Below are positions 26,204 to 35,565 of a stretch of DNA of 64,000 nucleotides, in pieces; the stretch's first letter is position 1; every line of letters begins with the position of its first letter. Below the pieces are notes generated by a model, which saw only the letters and a list, made by a program, of their open reading frames with translations, ran no database searches and was not told the DNA's origin. This stretch comes from Streptomyces niger (GTDB lineage Bacteria; Actinomycetota; Actinomycetes; Streptomycetales; Streptomycetaceae). The translations under genes and the position numbers were made by a program. The stretch spans positions 30,294-94,293 of the forward strand of contig NZ_JOFQ01000022.1 in assembly GCF_000718305.1 (NCBI RefSeq), read 5' to 3'.

Positions 26204-29200
26204 GTGGTGAGGGATTCCCTTACCGGGCGGTGTGTCGAGGTCCTGGTTGAGCAGGACGGCGGCACCGGGTACGGCTCGGGACTGCGGCTCGCGACGTCCT
26301 TGGTGGTGACGGCGGGGCATGTGGTCGGGCACGGTGGGTCGGTCAGGGTGCGTCTGTTCGGCGGCGCTGCCGATGAGATCGTCGTCACCGGCCGGGCAGT
26401 GTGGCGAGGTGCCCGGCTGGACGTCGCGTTCATCGAACTCGCTCCGGACGTCCCCCTCGACCCCGCTCCGGACGTCCCCCTCAGCCTCGCTTCGGACGTC
26501 CCCCTCAGCCTCACTTCGGACGTCCCCCTCAGCCTCGTCCCGGACGTCCCCCTCGACGAGATCGCTCCGATGACTGTTGGAGTGGTATCAGGGGAGGCCG
26601 ACGGCCAGCTTCCGTTCACCGCCATCGGCTTTCCGCGCCATCAGAGCTGGACCGGCACGGACACCGCGACGTGGCGCGACAGCGACCAGATCACCGGGAT
26701 GATCCCGCTCGGGTCGAGTGTGAAGCGGGGCCGTCTGCTGCTGCATCGGGCGGATGGCCGCCGTCTGGAAGCACGCGACTGGAGCGGTTTCTCCGGCGCG
26801 GGCGTCGTCTGTGAGGGGACGGCTGTCGGCGTCGTCGTGGAGTCGACCCACTCGGGCGGGCTGGAGGCCGTGCGGCTGGCGGCTGTGATCGGCGCGTACG
26901 AGCCGCGTGCGGAAGGTGAACGCGAGCCCGAGTCGAGCGCCACCGCCGCACGTGAGCTGCTGGCCTCGCACGGTGTCGTACCGAAACCCCTGCGGGGGCA
27001 GGAGCGGCGTCGCCCGGCCTATGAGGCGATGTTGCGGCAGTACGCGGCCCGATGCGCCGAACTGACCGACCGCGAACGGGAGATCGCCGACCTCCTGGCG
27101 TTCGCGACCGGGCCGGACCCCTACCTGATGCTCGTCGCCGGCCCTTGGGCAGGGAAGACCTCTCTCGTCACCCACTTCGCCACGAGGGCTCACCCCGGGC
27201 TGGACGTGGTGTCGTTCGTCATTTCCCGGCGTGATGGGCAAATGCGCGTCCAGCAGTTCCACCGGGCCATGTGTGACCAGCTCGCGGCTCTGCTGGGCGA
27301 GTTTCCGCCCGCCGAACCGGACGCTGCCGCCTTCCTCAGCCTTTGGGGGCGCGCGATGCGGATCCCCGGACGTTCTCTGCTGCTGCTCGTCGACGGCCTG
27401 GACGAGAACGACTATCGCGAGCTGGCTGAGCCGAGCATCGCCGCGCAGCTGCCGACCGCTCTCGGTCCGGCGGCCCACGTACTGGTGACGAGCCGCCACT
27501 CCGACGTGCCGCTCGATGTGGACGGCAGCCATCCGCTGCGCACCTGCCGCCGCCAGGTGCTGTCACCGTCCTCGGCGGCGACGAGCCTGCTCCTGCGCGC
27601 CCGCCAAGAACTGGATAACGTACTCGCCGAGCCTGTCCCGCGCACCGTCCTGACCACGATGGCGGTCGCCGGCGGCGCACTGAGCAGCAGGGACATCGCC
27701 TCGATCGGCAACGACTCCGCGCTGGCGATCCGCCGGACCCTGGAACGGGGGCTCTCCCGTGTCGTGGAGCCGCGTCCCGGTACGCCGACCCGGTACACCC
27801 TCGCCCATGACACGCTGGCCGTCGCCATCCGGGAGGACCTGGAACCCGAGGAGTTCACCCGTACCCGCACCGCGATCGACGACTGGGCCCGCGGCTTCGC
27901 CGCGGCCGACTGGCCCGACAACACTCCGGACTACCTGACCGAGGCCTACCCGACCCTCCTGCTCACCGAAGGTGCCGGCCGGACGCTGGCGGCCCTGGCC
28001 TCCCCCGCTCGCCGCGCCCTGCTCCGCCGCCGGACCGACGGCGAGCTGAGCGCGCTGTCGGAACTGTCCAACGCTGCACGGCTCCTCGCGGCAACTCCCG
28101 ACTGCGACCTCACCCTGTTGACGCGAGTGTCACTGCTCCACAAGCGCATCGAGGACGATCACTTCACCGTGCCCGCCACGTATCCGCTGTTGCTGGTACG
28201 CCTCGGCCGAGCCGAGGAGGGCATCCAGCTCGCCCGCACTCCACAGAACGTCTACGTACAGGCCGACGCGCTGCTGGCGATCGGCGAGCATCTGCTGGAA
28301 ACCCAGCCGATCGAGGCGCGGAACCTCATCCACGAAGCCATGGCCATCTCAGGAAGGCTGCCGCTGGAGCAGGTGGAACACACGGTGCGCGCAGCCCTCG
28401 TACTTGCACGGTACGGCGAACCCGGCGCAGCCGACATCGCTCGCCGAGCCGTCATCGAGAGCGGCGATGAGCGGGGCTGGTCCCTCACCACCACCGCCGA
28501 CGCTCTGGCCGAGATCGATCCAGCGCTGACGCGGACTCTCATCGAGGAGGCCATCGAACGCGTCGATGCCGAGGACCGCGCCGACTTCTGCGGCCTCCTC
28601 GCGCCGGCGTTCGCCGCTCTCGGCGACCTCGACCGCCTCCTCCAGCACGTCGCCCACCTGGACCGGGACGGCAGGAAACGAGCTCTCCTCACCGCCTGCG
28701 GCGAGTATGCCGCCAAGGGCGGCCGTCGCCACGTACCCGACGCACTCCTCACGGCCCTGAACGATGAGTTCCCCGCCTCCGAACTCGTGGAATCGGCCGC
28801 TTACCAGAACGAGGACCGGGCCCGCCACCTGCTCGCCTCAAGCTCTCCCGATGCCGACCTTGTCGAGCTCACCTACACCGCCCTTGCCGCCCATGGCCTC
28901 GATCCCCGACAGCCCGGGGCCTCCGACGAACTGCTCGCCGGCGCCGCGACGTCCGCCCGGGTCAACGGCCACCTTTCACTGGCGGTCTCCCTGGCCCAGG
29001 ACGTCGTCAACCCCGAGGTCCGTGCGGACTGCCTCGCGGAGATCGCCCTGGCCCTGCTCGACTCCGACACGCCCCAGGACGCCGCTCCGGTGGTGCGCGA
29101 GGTGGAAGCGGCCCTCGACAACGCCAGGGACACCCCGCCGCCCACCGTCTTGGCGGCCTTCGCCCAGGCGGCCGCCGGCACCGTAGGGCGAACGGAGCTG

Positions 29201-30502
29201 GCAGCGCCCGCCCTGGAACTGGCCCTTCACACGGTGCTGCAGGCCAACGACGCCGCAGGTGCCAAGTGGGCCACAGGTGCCAAGTGGGACGCGCAGGCTG
29301 TGGCAAGCACAGCCGCCCGGCTCGGCCGTCTCGACCACGTCTTGAGGATCGCAGCGTGCTTCGAGGCGGACCGGATCGACCGCATCGACATCCTCTTGAA
29401 CGCCGCGAGGGCCATCGAAGCGGACGCCGCTCACCGCTCAGCCGACCTCGACCTGCTCATCGCCCGGGTGACAGAAGGCATCGAGGAATCCACGGACCCG
29501 AGCGTCGCCGGCTGGCGTACCCGCGTCACCCGCGAGCTCATCTCCCTCCATCTCCGCGCTGGGCACTCCGATGCGGCTCATGAACTGGTCCGCCGGCTCC
29601 CCCGGACCGACCTCCCCGGCCTCACCCTCGAACTGCGCGCGCACCTGCTGGCGGACGACATCCCCGCGGCGATCTCCTTGATCCGTGAAGCGGCACTGAC
29701 CACGCCCGCGAGTTCCCCGCAGGACGGTGCCAGCAGGCGGGAGCAGGTAGCTGCGATGGCCCACAGGCAGGAACAGGTGGCTGCGATGGCCCACAGGCAG
29801 GAACAGGTGGCTGCGATGATCGTCGAGATGTGCGACGCCGGTCACCAGGCCCTGTGCCGCGACGTCACGGCTCAACTCGCCGGAACCGCAGACCCAGGCA
29901 TGACGCTGGACGGTGGCCTCTGGGCCTACCCGTGGCTCACCGCGGCCTGCCAAGCCACCGGCCTCACCGAGGAATCCACCAGACTTTTGGACACACTGCA
30001 GCACGCCGCCCTGGTCACGGGCGCCCACTACGCAACGAACACCGTGCCGCTGGAAGCAGTCGTCCGCCTGCGCCTCTGGGACCGTTACCACGCCGAAGCC
30101 CGCCGACTGAGCGACGTGCTGGCCGAGGACGTCCTCACCAGCCTGGTCGAAGCGATGCTCGACGCAGACCTTCGATCCGAGGCCCTCCCCCTCATCGACG
30201 ACCTCGAAGAGGACGACGCCCGCTGCTTGGCCCTCGCCGCGGCCGTCACCTCCCCACCGTCCGCCGACCTGGTCAAGCGGTCCCTCGCCCGCGGCTTCAC
30301 CGACGCCGTCATCGCCCCACTGGCCGCCCTGGAACCGGCCTGCCTGGAGGAGATCGCAGCCCAGCTGAGAGTTGTCCAGCCAACCGCGGATCTGTCGAAC
30401 GAGTCGAACGAAGCATGCAGCCCGAGCGTTCGGGCCCCCTCGCCCCGGCCGGCCCCGCGCTCGCAATCCGGCTGCCCCGGCCGCGCCGCCCACCACAGCT
30501 GA
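26204..30502 (+). CDS. trypsin-like protease / STAND NTPase / helical repeat protein
   Basis: 1432 residues. Residues 1-235: trypsin-like domain with His39 (VVTAGHVV), Asp73 (ARLDVAFIEL) and Ser197 (SGFSGAG), so the triad is complete. An eight-residue repeat (PDVPLSLA and variants, five times) is inserted at 80-119, between Asp and Ser. Residues about 265-560: STAND/NACHT-type NTPase, Walker A GPWAGKTS at 313-320, Walker B LLLLVDGLDE with Asp397, followed by a winged-helix-like segment (ISSIGNDSALAIRRTLERGL-type). From about 600 to 1390: helical repeats, a likely sensor. A ten-residue repeat (EQVAAMAHRQ) occurs three times near 1180-1206. Predicted signal-activated protease; co-translated with trypco2. 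Confidence 0.85.
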   Translation: MVRDSLTGRCVEVLVEQDGGTGYGSGLRLATSLVVTAGHVVGHGGSVRVRLFGGAADEIVVTGRAVWRGARLDVAFIELAPDVPLDPAPDVPLSLASDVPLSLTSDVPLSLVPDVPLDEIAPMTVGVVSGEADGQLPFTAIGFPRHQSWTGTDTATWRDSDQITGMIPLGSSVKRGRLLLHRADGRRLEARDWSGFSGAGVVCEGTAVGVVVESTHSGGLEAVRLAAVIGAYEPRAEGEREPESSATAARELLASHGVVPKPLRGQERRRPAYEAMLRQYAARCAELTDREREIADLLAFATGPDPYLMLVAGPWAGKTSLVTHFATRAHPGLDVVSFVISRRDGQMRVQQFHRAMCDQLAALLGEFPPAEPDAAAFLSLWGRAMRIPGRSLLLLVDGLDENDYRELAEPSIAAQLPTALGPAAHVLVTSRHSDVPLDVDGSHPLRTCRRQVLSPSSAATSLLLRARQELDNVLAEPVPRTVLTTMAVAGGALSSRDIASIGNDSALAIRRTLERGLSRVVEPRPGTPTRYTLAHDTLAVAIREDLEPEEFTRTRTAIDDWARGFAAADWPDNTPDYLTEAYPTLLLTEGAGRTLAALASPARRALLRRRTDGELSALSELSNAARLLAATPDCDLTLLTRVSLLHKRIEDDHFTVPATYPLLLVRLGRAEEGIQLARTPQNVYVQADALLAIGEHLLETQPIEARNLIHEAMAISGRLPLEQVEHTVRAALVLARYGEPGAADIARRAVIESGDERGWSLTTTADALAEIDPALTRTLIEEAIERVDAEDRADFCGLLAPAFAALGDLDRLLQHVAHLDRDGRKRALLTACGEYAAKGGRRHVPDALLTALNDEFPASELVESAAYQNEDRARHLLASSSPDADLVELTYTALAAHGLDPRQPGASDELLAGAATSARVNGHLSLAVSLAQDVVNPEVRADCLAEIALALLDSDTPQDAAPVVREVEAALDNARDTPPPTVLAAFAQAAAGTVGRTELAAPALELALHTVLQANDAAGAKWATGAKWDAQAVASTAARLGRLDHVLRIAACFEADRIDRIDILLNAARAIEADAAHRSADLDLLIARVTEGIEESTDPSVAGWRTRVTRELISLHLRAGHSDAAHELVRRLPRTDLPGLTLELRAHLLADDIPAAISLIREAALTTPASSPQDGASRREQVAAMAHRQEQVAAMAHRQEQVAAMIVEMCDAGHQALCRDVTAQLAGTADPGMTLDGGLWAYPWLTAACQATGLTEESTRLLDTLQHAALVTGAHYATNTVPLEAVVRLRLWDRYHAEARRLSDVLAEDVLTSLVEAMLDADLRSEALPLIDDLEEDDARCLALAAAVTSPPSADLVKRSLARGFTDAVIAPLAALEPACLEEIAAQLRVVQPTADLSNESNEACSPSVRAPSPRPAPRSQSGCPGRAAHHS
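26441..26560. repeat. 24-bp tandem repeat inside the trypsin domain, 5 copies
   Basis: Copies at 26441, 26465, 26489, 26513 and 26537 with gctccggacgtccccctc at the start or close variants; encode PDVPLxxx repeats. In-frame. Confidence 0.95.
29734..29823. repeat. 30-bp tandem repeat in the STAND gene, 3 copies
   Basis: Copies at 29734, 29764 and 29794, starting caggcaggaacaggtggctg or a variant; encode three REQVAAMAH-like decads within the helical region. In-frame. Confidence 0.95.
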
Positions 30503-31015
30503 GGAGGGCGTACACCAGGAAGGCTGTGAGGTGAGCGGGGTGACATCACGGTGCACGCTCGCCCCCCTCGGGCCCCTCAACTCCCTCGTTCCCCTAGGTT
30601 GGTTGCGACATGGGGCGGCGCCGCTCCGGTGGCCCCCCGTCATCCATCGGAACAGCGCCTGCCGTACCCCTCCCGACCGGCCGCGAGCGCTTGCGCGGTC
30701 ACCTTCGGTGTGAGGCACCGCTTCCACCATGCAGGACGGCGTTGCACGACTGCTTGCAGTGAGCGCTGCACCGGACGCAAGCCGATCCGATGGGTGTCGG
30801 CCAAGCCCCGCACCACTCGCCTGGTTCGATCCTGGTGGCCGGCGCTCATCGCGCACACGCCAAGTTCCGGCGCGGCCCGCAGGTTCATGCAGCCCCATGC
30901 AGTCCCATGTGGCCCTATGCAGCCTGTGTGACAGGTCGTCGTGCAAAACCACTACCACTACGCGGCATCCGCACCCGAGCGGTGAGCTGCCGTACTCGGT
31001 CGGAAAAGGGGGCGA
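30503..31015. other. no supported gene
   Basis: Short imperfect repeats around catgcagtcccatgtggccc near 30885-30925. No credible coding frame on either strand. Confidence 0.45.
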
Positions 31016-31846
31016 TCAGGCCGCGGCGGTGCTGTCCCACAGTTTCCGGAGCGCGGCGTTGACGCGTTCCGGCTGCTGGGTGTGCGGGTAGTAGCCGGGA
31101 ACGATGAGGTGCCCGGCCCCGATGGCTTCCGCGATATGTGCCGCACCGGCGATCAGCGGCTCCCCTGCGTACTTCCGATACTGCTCGGGCGCGCCTTCCC
31201 AGTCACCGGAGATCATCAATTTCGGGAAGGGTGCATCGGCCAGCGAGGTGAGCGGGATGTCCGCGTCCCAACAGGGAAGTTCGGTCATCGTGGCGGCCGC
31301 GGCACGCAGCCGCGCCGGCGTCGCTTCGGGCGTGGCCATGCCGACCGACTCGGTGGCCCCTCGCAGGAACTCCTCCGGCGTGAGGTCGCCGGGCAGCGCC
31401 GCGGTGGCCGCGCGGGCCCTCGCCAGTGCCTCGGCGACGACGGGGTGGCGTTCGGCCGGCCGCAGCGCGCCGGGCTGGATGAGGGTGAGCGAGCGGATAA
31501 GGTCGGGGCGGCGTACGGCGGCGGCCAACGCGCCGACGCCACCGTAGGCATGCCCGACCAGATGCGCGCCGTTCCCGAGAAGCCCGATGATGTCCTCGGC
31601 GTCCACCGCCCAGTCGCTGCGTTCGACAGCGGGACTGCGCCCGTATCCTCGGCGGTCCATCAGCAGCAGCCGGTACCGGTCCGCCAGCGGGCGCTGTGCC
31701 GTGAATCCGTAGCGGTCGTCGTCACCCCAGGTGAGGATCCCGTGGACGAACACGGCGGGCGGGCGGTCGGTGTTTCCGTCACCCCACACGGTGACGTGCA
31801 CGGAACCGGACCCCGCCGGGCGCCGGCCGGTGGATGAGTCAGTCAT
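31016..31846 (-). CDS. alpha/beta hydrolase fold protein lacking the nucleophile Ser
   Basis: 276 residues from ATG 31846. The fold is clear: oxyanion strand AVFVHGILTWGDDDRYGFTA, then LLLMDRRGYGRSP, the nucleophile elbow region NGAHLVGHAYGGVGALAAAV, the acid strand PKLMISGDWEGAPEQY and the histidine segment EAIGAGHLIVPGYYPH. The elbow reads GHAYGG where active enzymes have GHSYGG; the codon is GCC (TCC would be Ser). The Asp and His positions look intact. The frame upstream of 31846 is pyrimidine-rich repeat, not protein. It may be a non-catalytic binding protein, an enzyme of another mechanism, or a newly inactivated hydrolase. Convergent with the STAND gene. Confidence 0.8.
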   Translation of the reverse strand: MTDSSTGRRPAGSGSVHVTVWGDGNTDRPPAVFVHGILTWGDDDRYGFTAQRPLADRYRLLLMDRRGYGRSPAVERSDWAVDAEDIIGLLGNGAHLVGHAYGGVGALAAAVRRPDLIRSLTLIQPGALRPAERHPVVAEALARARAATAALPGDLTPEEFLRGATESVGMATPEATPARLRAAAATMTELPCWDADIPLTSLADAPFPKLMISGDWEGAPEQYRKYAGEPLIAGAAHIAEAIGAGHLIVPGYYPHTQQPERVNAALRKLWDSTAAA

Positions 31847-31876
31847 TCCTTGCCCCCTCGCTCTCGCCCTGTCCCC

Positions 31877-31921
31877 TTCCTCTCCCTTCCCTCTCCCTTC
31901 CCTCTCCCTTCCCTCTCTCCC
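31877..31921. repeat. 11-bp pyrimidine repeat, about 4 copies
   Basis: ttccctctccc repeated, just upstream of the 31846 start. A second set of imperfect repeats (cggactgaat-like) follows to about 31990. Confidence 0.85.
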
Positions 31922-32042
31922 GGGCTCGTCGGACTGAAGGGACTGCATCGGACTGAATCGGGTTGCATCGAACTGAATCGAACTGCGTCGGACTGCATCC
32001 GACCGAGCTTCGGGATGCAGCGCAGACGTCCTGTCAGCGCGA

Positions 32043-33494
32043 CTACGGGCGACTGTTGGGCCGGCAGTCCCAGATCGCGCCGGAGGTCGCCGTCGGGTCA
32101 GCACGCACCGCAGGAGGCAGCTCCCAGACCCGGGCGAGCCAGTCGTCAGGTTCGTAGCGGGGCCAGCCGGGGTCACCGGTGGTGGCGAACGAAACCCAGG
32201 CGTCGCGCATGGCGGCAGACAGCGTCTCGAACTCGTCGGGCACCGCCACGCCGAGAAGATCCGCACCCAGCGGGCCGGTCGGGACTCCGAAAGTGAACGG
32301 TACGTCGAGGCCATGGCAGGCGCCCAGCGCAGGGTTCCCCACCCAGGCGAACTCGTACAGGTAAGTGCGTCCGCCGCTACCGGCGTGGGCTTGCGCGCAC
32401 CAGCGTGCGGGCATCCGGAACATCGCGTCGGAGGCGATCAGAGTGGTCAGGTCGGCATCGGTGATGCCCGGAAAGGCTCGACGGTAGTCCCGTACCTCGG
32501 CAGTGTCCAAGCCCATGCTTCGGGCGGCCCGGACGGGGTCTGCCTCGGCCGGGTCCTGGCCCGCGGTGAAGATACGGGCTTCCTCGGCCGTGGCGCCGCA
32601 CAACAGGTCGATCGATCGCCCGGCCCCGGTCCGGCGCATCGCCGCCCACGGCCGCTCATCGAGCAGTTCGCCGTCGAGAACGCATGCGTACGGGCTGTGC
32701 GGATGACTCCAGGCACTCGGCTCTGCGGACATGACCAGCACCGGGTTCCACTGCACGGCGTGGATAGCCTCCGGCGATAGTGCCGCCAGCGCCTCGGCCG
32801 TCGGTTGGACACCAAGCTCTTCGGTGATCATCTTCGAGACGGCGCGTGCCTCGTCGAAAGGGACGAACACATTGCCAGGGCTCTGGGCGATCGTCCTCTG
32901 GAACAACCCGTGCGAGTCGCCACCGCACATCAGCGCGGCGATCGACGACGCGCCTGCAGATTGACCGAACACCGTCACCCTGCCCGGGTCTCCGCCGAAG
33001 GCGGCGATGTTCTCCTGCACCCAGCCCAACGCGGCGATCTGGTCCAGCACGCCGCGGTTGCACGGGGCGTCGGCGACCCACCCGAAACCTTCGTACCCGA
33101 CCCGGTAGTTCACCGTCACCAGCACCACACCCTGGCGGGCGAGCGCTGTTCCCTCGAAGTCGGGGCTGTTGGCGGAGCCGCCGATGAATCCCCCACCGTG
33201 CAACCACACCATGACCGGCAGATCGCCGCGTTCCGACCGGGGCGTCCACACGTTCACGGTGAGGCACTCCGGACTCGCACCGGCCCGAGGTGCCTGAGGA
33301 TGCGCGGGCTGGGGAACCGACGCCGCGAACGATCGCGCATCACGCACGCCGTCCCACCCCGGCGCAGGCAGCGGCGCCTGAAACCGCAGCGGCCCGCGCA
33401 GCGGCGCCGCGTAGGGAATCCCGCGAAACACCGACACCCCGTTCTCCGACAAGCCCCTGACCGCACCGGACCTTGTCCTTACCACTTCGCCCAT
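32043..33494 (-). CDS. type B carboxylesterase / lipase
   Basis: 483 residues from ATG 33494 (MGEVVRTRSGAVRGLSENGV). Marks of the family in order: VFRGIPYAAPLRGPLRFQAP; PECLTVNVWTP; oxyanion hole VMVWLHGGGFIGGSANS; NRGVLDQIAALGWVQENIAA; nucleophile elbow VTVFGQSAGASSIAALM (GQSAG); acid region near CGATAEEARIF; and CHGLDVPFTFGVPTG with the catalytic His. Complete, intracellular by sequence (no signal peptide), and would hydrolyse small esters such as p-nitrobenzyl or acyl-drug esters. 196 bases separate it from the next gene; the pair could form one transcript. Confidence 0.9.
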   Translation of the reverse strand: MGEVVRTRSGAVRGLSENGVSVFRGIPYAAPLRGPLRFQAPLPAPGWDGVRDARSFAASVPQPAHPQAPRAGASPECLTVNVWTPRSERGDLPVMVWLHGGGFIGGSANSPDFEGTALARQGVVLVTVNYRVGYEGFGWVADAPCNRGVLDQIAALGWVQENIAAFGGDPGRVTVFGQSAGASSIAALMCGGDSHGLFQRTIAQSPGNVFVPFDEARAVSKMITEELGVQPTAEALAALSPEAIHAVQWNPVLVMSAEPSAWSHPHSPYACVLDGELLDERPWAAMRRTGAGRSIDLLCGATAEEARIFTAGQDPAEADPVRAARSMGLDTAEVRDYRRAFPGITDADLTTLIASDAMFRMPARWCAQAHAGSGGRTYLYEFAWVGNPALGACHGLDVPFTFGVPTGPLGADLLGVAVPDEFETLSAAMRDAWVSFATTGDPGWPRYEPDDWLARVWELPPAVRADPTATSGAIWDCRPNSRP

Positions 33495-34108
33495 ACCCAC
33501 CCAGCCCTGCGTCCGCGCGCCTGACCCGCGCGACCCGATGCCGCCCGGGAGGACCTTCACCACGGTCTCCGATAACACCAGGGAATCCGTACAAGTAACA
33601 CCAGGGAATCCGTATAAATACCAGCAGTCATGGACGGACGAACGTGGCACGGACATGGTGCCGGTACCGGTGCCTGCCCACGCAAGGACGCGGACGAGGA
33701 CGAGGACGAGGACTCACGCATCTCGGAATGGACGAGCCGCAACACCCCCCTCGGCTTCGTTCGCCGGGTCGATGCGAACCCGCCCCGGGCCAGGCTCTAT
33801 GGCTCATGCCCGGATGCTCGGGACGGGCCCCGTTGATCGGATCGGGACCAGGGAACATCGTCGTTCCAGTGTTTACGTTCGAACGCTGCTGGTCCGGTCA
33901 CCAGGGTGGAGACACGTCCACCCCCCCATATGCCGCCGGCTTGGTCAATTTTCGGGTCTCCGACATCGTGGTCCCCGTCCCATCCCCGTTCCCGTTCCCG
34001 AGGACCTCGCAGTGCACTGCGAAGTGTGCGTAGAAACCCAGGTCGGACACCCACTGATCTCCCTGGTCTCGGGCGTCTTGCACTCAATCGCAGTGAGTCG
34101 CCCCCCAA
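33495..34108. other. no supported gene; 23-bp duplication
   Basis: Holds the duplication at 33573-33618, a GAC/GAG-rich run near 33692-33712, and paired short repeats. Plus-strand frames here are not family-like. Confidence 0.45.
33573..33618. repeat. 23-bp tandem duplication
   Basis: taacaccagggaatccgta... at 33573 and 33596. It lies upstream of the carboxylesterase start. Confidence 0.85.
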
Positions 34109-34944
34109 AGGTTGTCCCGTAACCAGTGGTGCGGTTGGTGCGTTGGTTGGGCATGGGTGGGGTGATCTCGGCAGATGATCCGAAGTGGATCGAGCCGTTT
34201 GCTGGTCTGACCGAGGTGCAGTTCGCCAGGCTGGTGGCACTGGTGCGGCGCCGCGGTGGCGACGTTCGGCGTGGCCGGCCGTGGCGGCTGCCGCTCGAGG
34301 ACCGGGTGCTGCTGGTGGCGACGTACTGGCGCACGAACCTCACGTTGCGGCAGGTGGCGCCGTTGTTCGGGGTCTCGAAGTCCGCGGCCGACAGGATCCT
34401 TGACCACCTCGCCCCGCTGTTGGCCATCTCCCCGGCCCGCCGGCCACGCAAGGACACCGTCTACATCGTCGACGGAACCCTGGTGCCCACCCGCGACCGC
34501 ACCATCGCGTCCTCGAACAAGAACTACCGGTACTCGACCAACCTGCAGGTCGTCATCGACGCCAACAGTCGCCTGGTGGTGGCGATCGGCCTGCCGCTGC
34601 CCGGCAGCCGCAACGACTGCCGGGCCTTCACCGAGTCCGGCGTCGACCGGGCCTGCCGCGGAGCCCCGACCATCGCCGACGGCGGCTACCAAGGCACCGG
34701 CCTCCTCATCCCGCACCGCAAACGACGAGACCAAAGCCACCTCAGCCCGCAACAGGAAGCAGAGAACGCCGTCCATCGCCGGGCCCGAGCACGGGTCGAA
34801 CACGCCCTGTCGCGGCTGAAGAACTGGAAGATCCTTCGGGACTGCCGACTCAAGGGCGACGGAGTTCACCAGGCCATGCTCGGCATCGCCCGGTTGCACA
34901 ACCTGGCCCTCACTGGATAACTCACACCCCATACGGGACAACCT
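34109..34944 (+). mobile_element. IS5-family insertion sequence
   Basis: The terminal inverted repeat aggttgtcccgta (34109-34121) is matched by its reverse complement at 34932-34944. The 836-base element holds one transposase gene filling most of its length. No clear target duplication is visible at the edges. Confidence 0.85.
34126..34920 (+). CDS. IS5 family transposase
   Basis: 264 residues (DDE_Tnp_4-like). An N-terminal HTH-like region (FAGLTEVQFARLVALVRRRG; LTLRQVAPLFGVSKSAADRI) precedes the catalytic core: TVYIVDGTLVPTRDRTIAS (first Asp), the second Asp in PTIADGGYQGTGLLIP, and the Glu in RARARVEHALSRLKNWKILR. The frame is intact and both ends are present, so the element may be active. 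Starting at ATG 34153 (MGGVISADDP) is also possible. Confidence 0.9.
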   Translation: MVRLVRWLGMGGVISADDPKWIEPFAGLTEVQFARLVALVRRRGGDVRRGRPWRLPLEDRVLLVATYWRTNLTLRQVAPLFGVSKSAADRILDHLAPLLAISPARRPRKDTVYIVDGTLVPTRDRTIASSNKNYRYSTNLQVVIDANSRLVVAIGLPLPGSRNDCRAFTESGVDRACRGAPTIADGGYQGTGLLIPHRKRRDQSHLSPQQEAENAVHRRARARVEHALSRLKNWKILRDCRLKGDGVHQAMLGIARLHNLALTG

Positions 34945-35332
34945 CTAGTCATCGAATCGAAAGCTGCTATCGAATCGAATACTGCTTCGGAAGAGCTGCA
35001 GAACCTCGTCCGCCCAACCGAGGACGTGGAGATCCGGTGCCAGGTTCCCGGGTGGTCGATTGATGAGTGTGTCCCGGCGGACGAGACGGCGGAAGTCCAC
35101 TCGTACCGGGTCCGGTCGCACGGTGATCCCATCGGGTTTCCGGAACTCGACCCCCGCCAGCCGCATGACGTTGATCAGCTCCTGGGCGAGGATGCCGTAG
35201 GCGACAGTGGTGGGGTGGACGCCGTCCAACGAGAACAGTCCGCCGTCGGTTCGGCGCTTCCCGTCGCTGGCCGGGAAGTGACCTGCCTTCCTCGTTCGCG
35301 CCGGCAGGAATCTCCGCATGAGGCAACGCCAT
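34945..35332 (-). pseudogene. GDSL/SGNH hydrolase C-terminal remnant
   Basis: Contains TDGGLFSLDGVHPTTVAYGI followed by LAQELINVMRLAGVEF, the C-terminal block of an SGNH/GDSL-type hydrolase with the catalytic DGVHPT (Asp-x-x-His). The N-terminal half, with the GDSL serine, is missing, and a frameshift near 35270 separates ALPHAEIPAGANEE from the rest. The IS5 element abuts its 3' end. Confidence 0.5.
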
Positions 35333-35565
35333 CGACCGCCTCCTTCACGCGGCCGCCCGCCGCCCGGGAGAACCAATTCGTGAACGATCACATCTCGCAC
35401 ACTGCGCGGTAGTGAGACACGACCGGCATACCGCCGAACCTCCCATGCCGGCAACGGGCGAGCCACTTGGGGTCCGACGGAGTCCGGCGTATCCCACGGT
35501 GGCTCTCCGCGATTGTCCTCGCGCCCGGTCCGCGATCGCCGGCCACCTGAGGTGTCACTGCTCGA

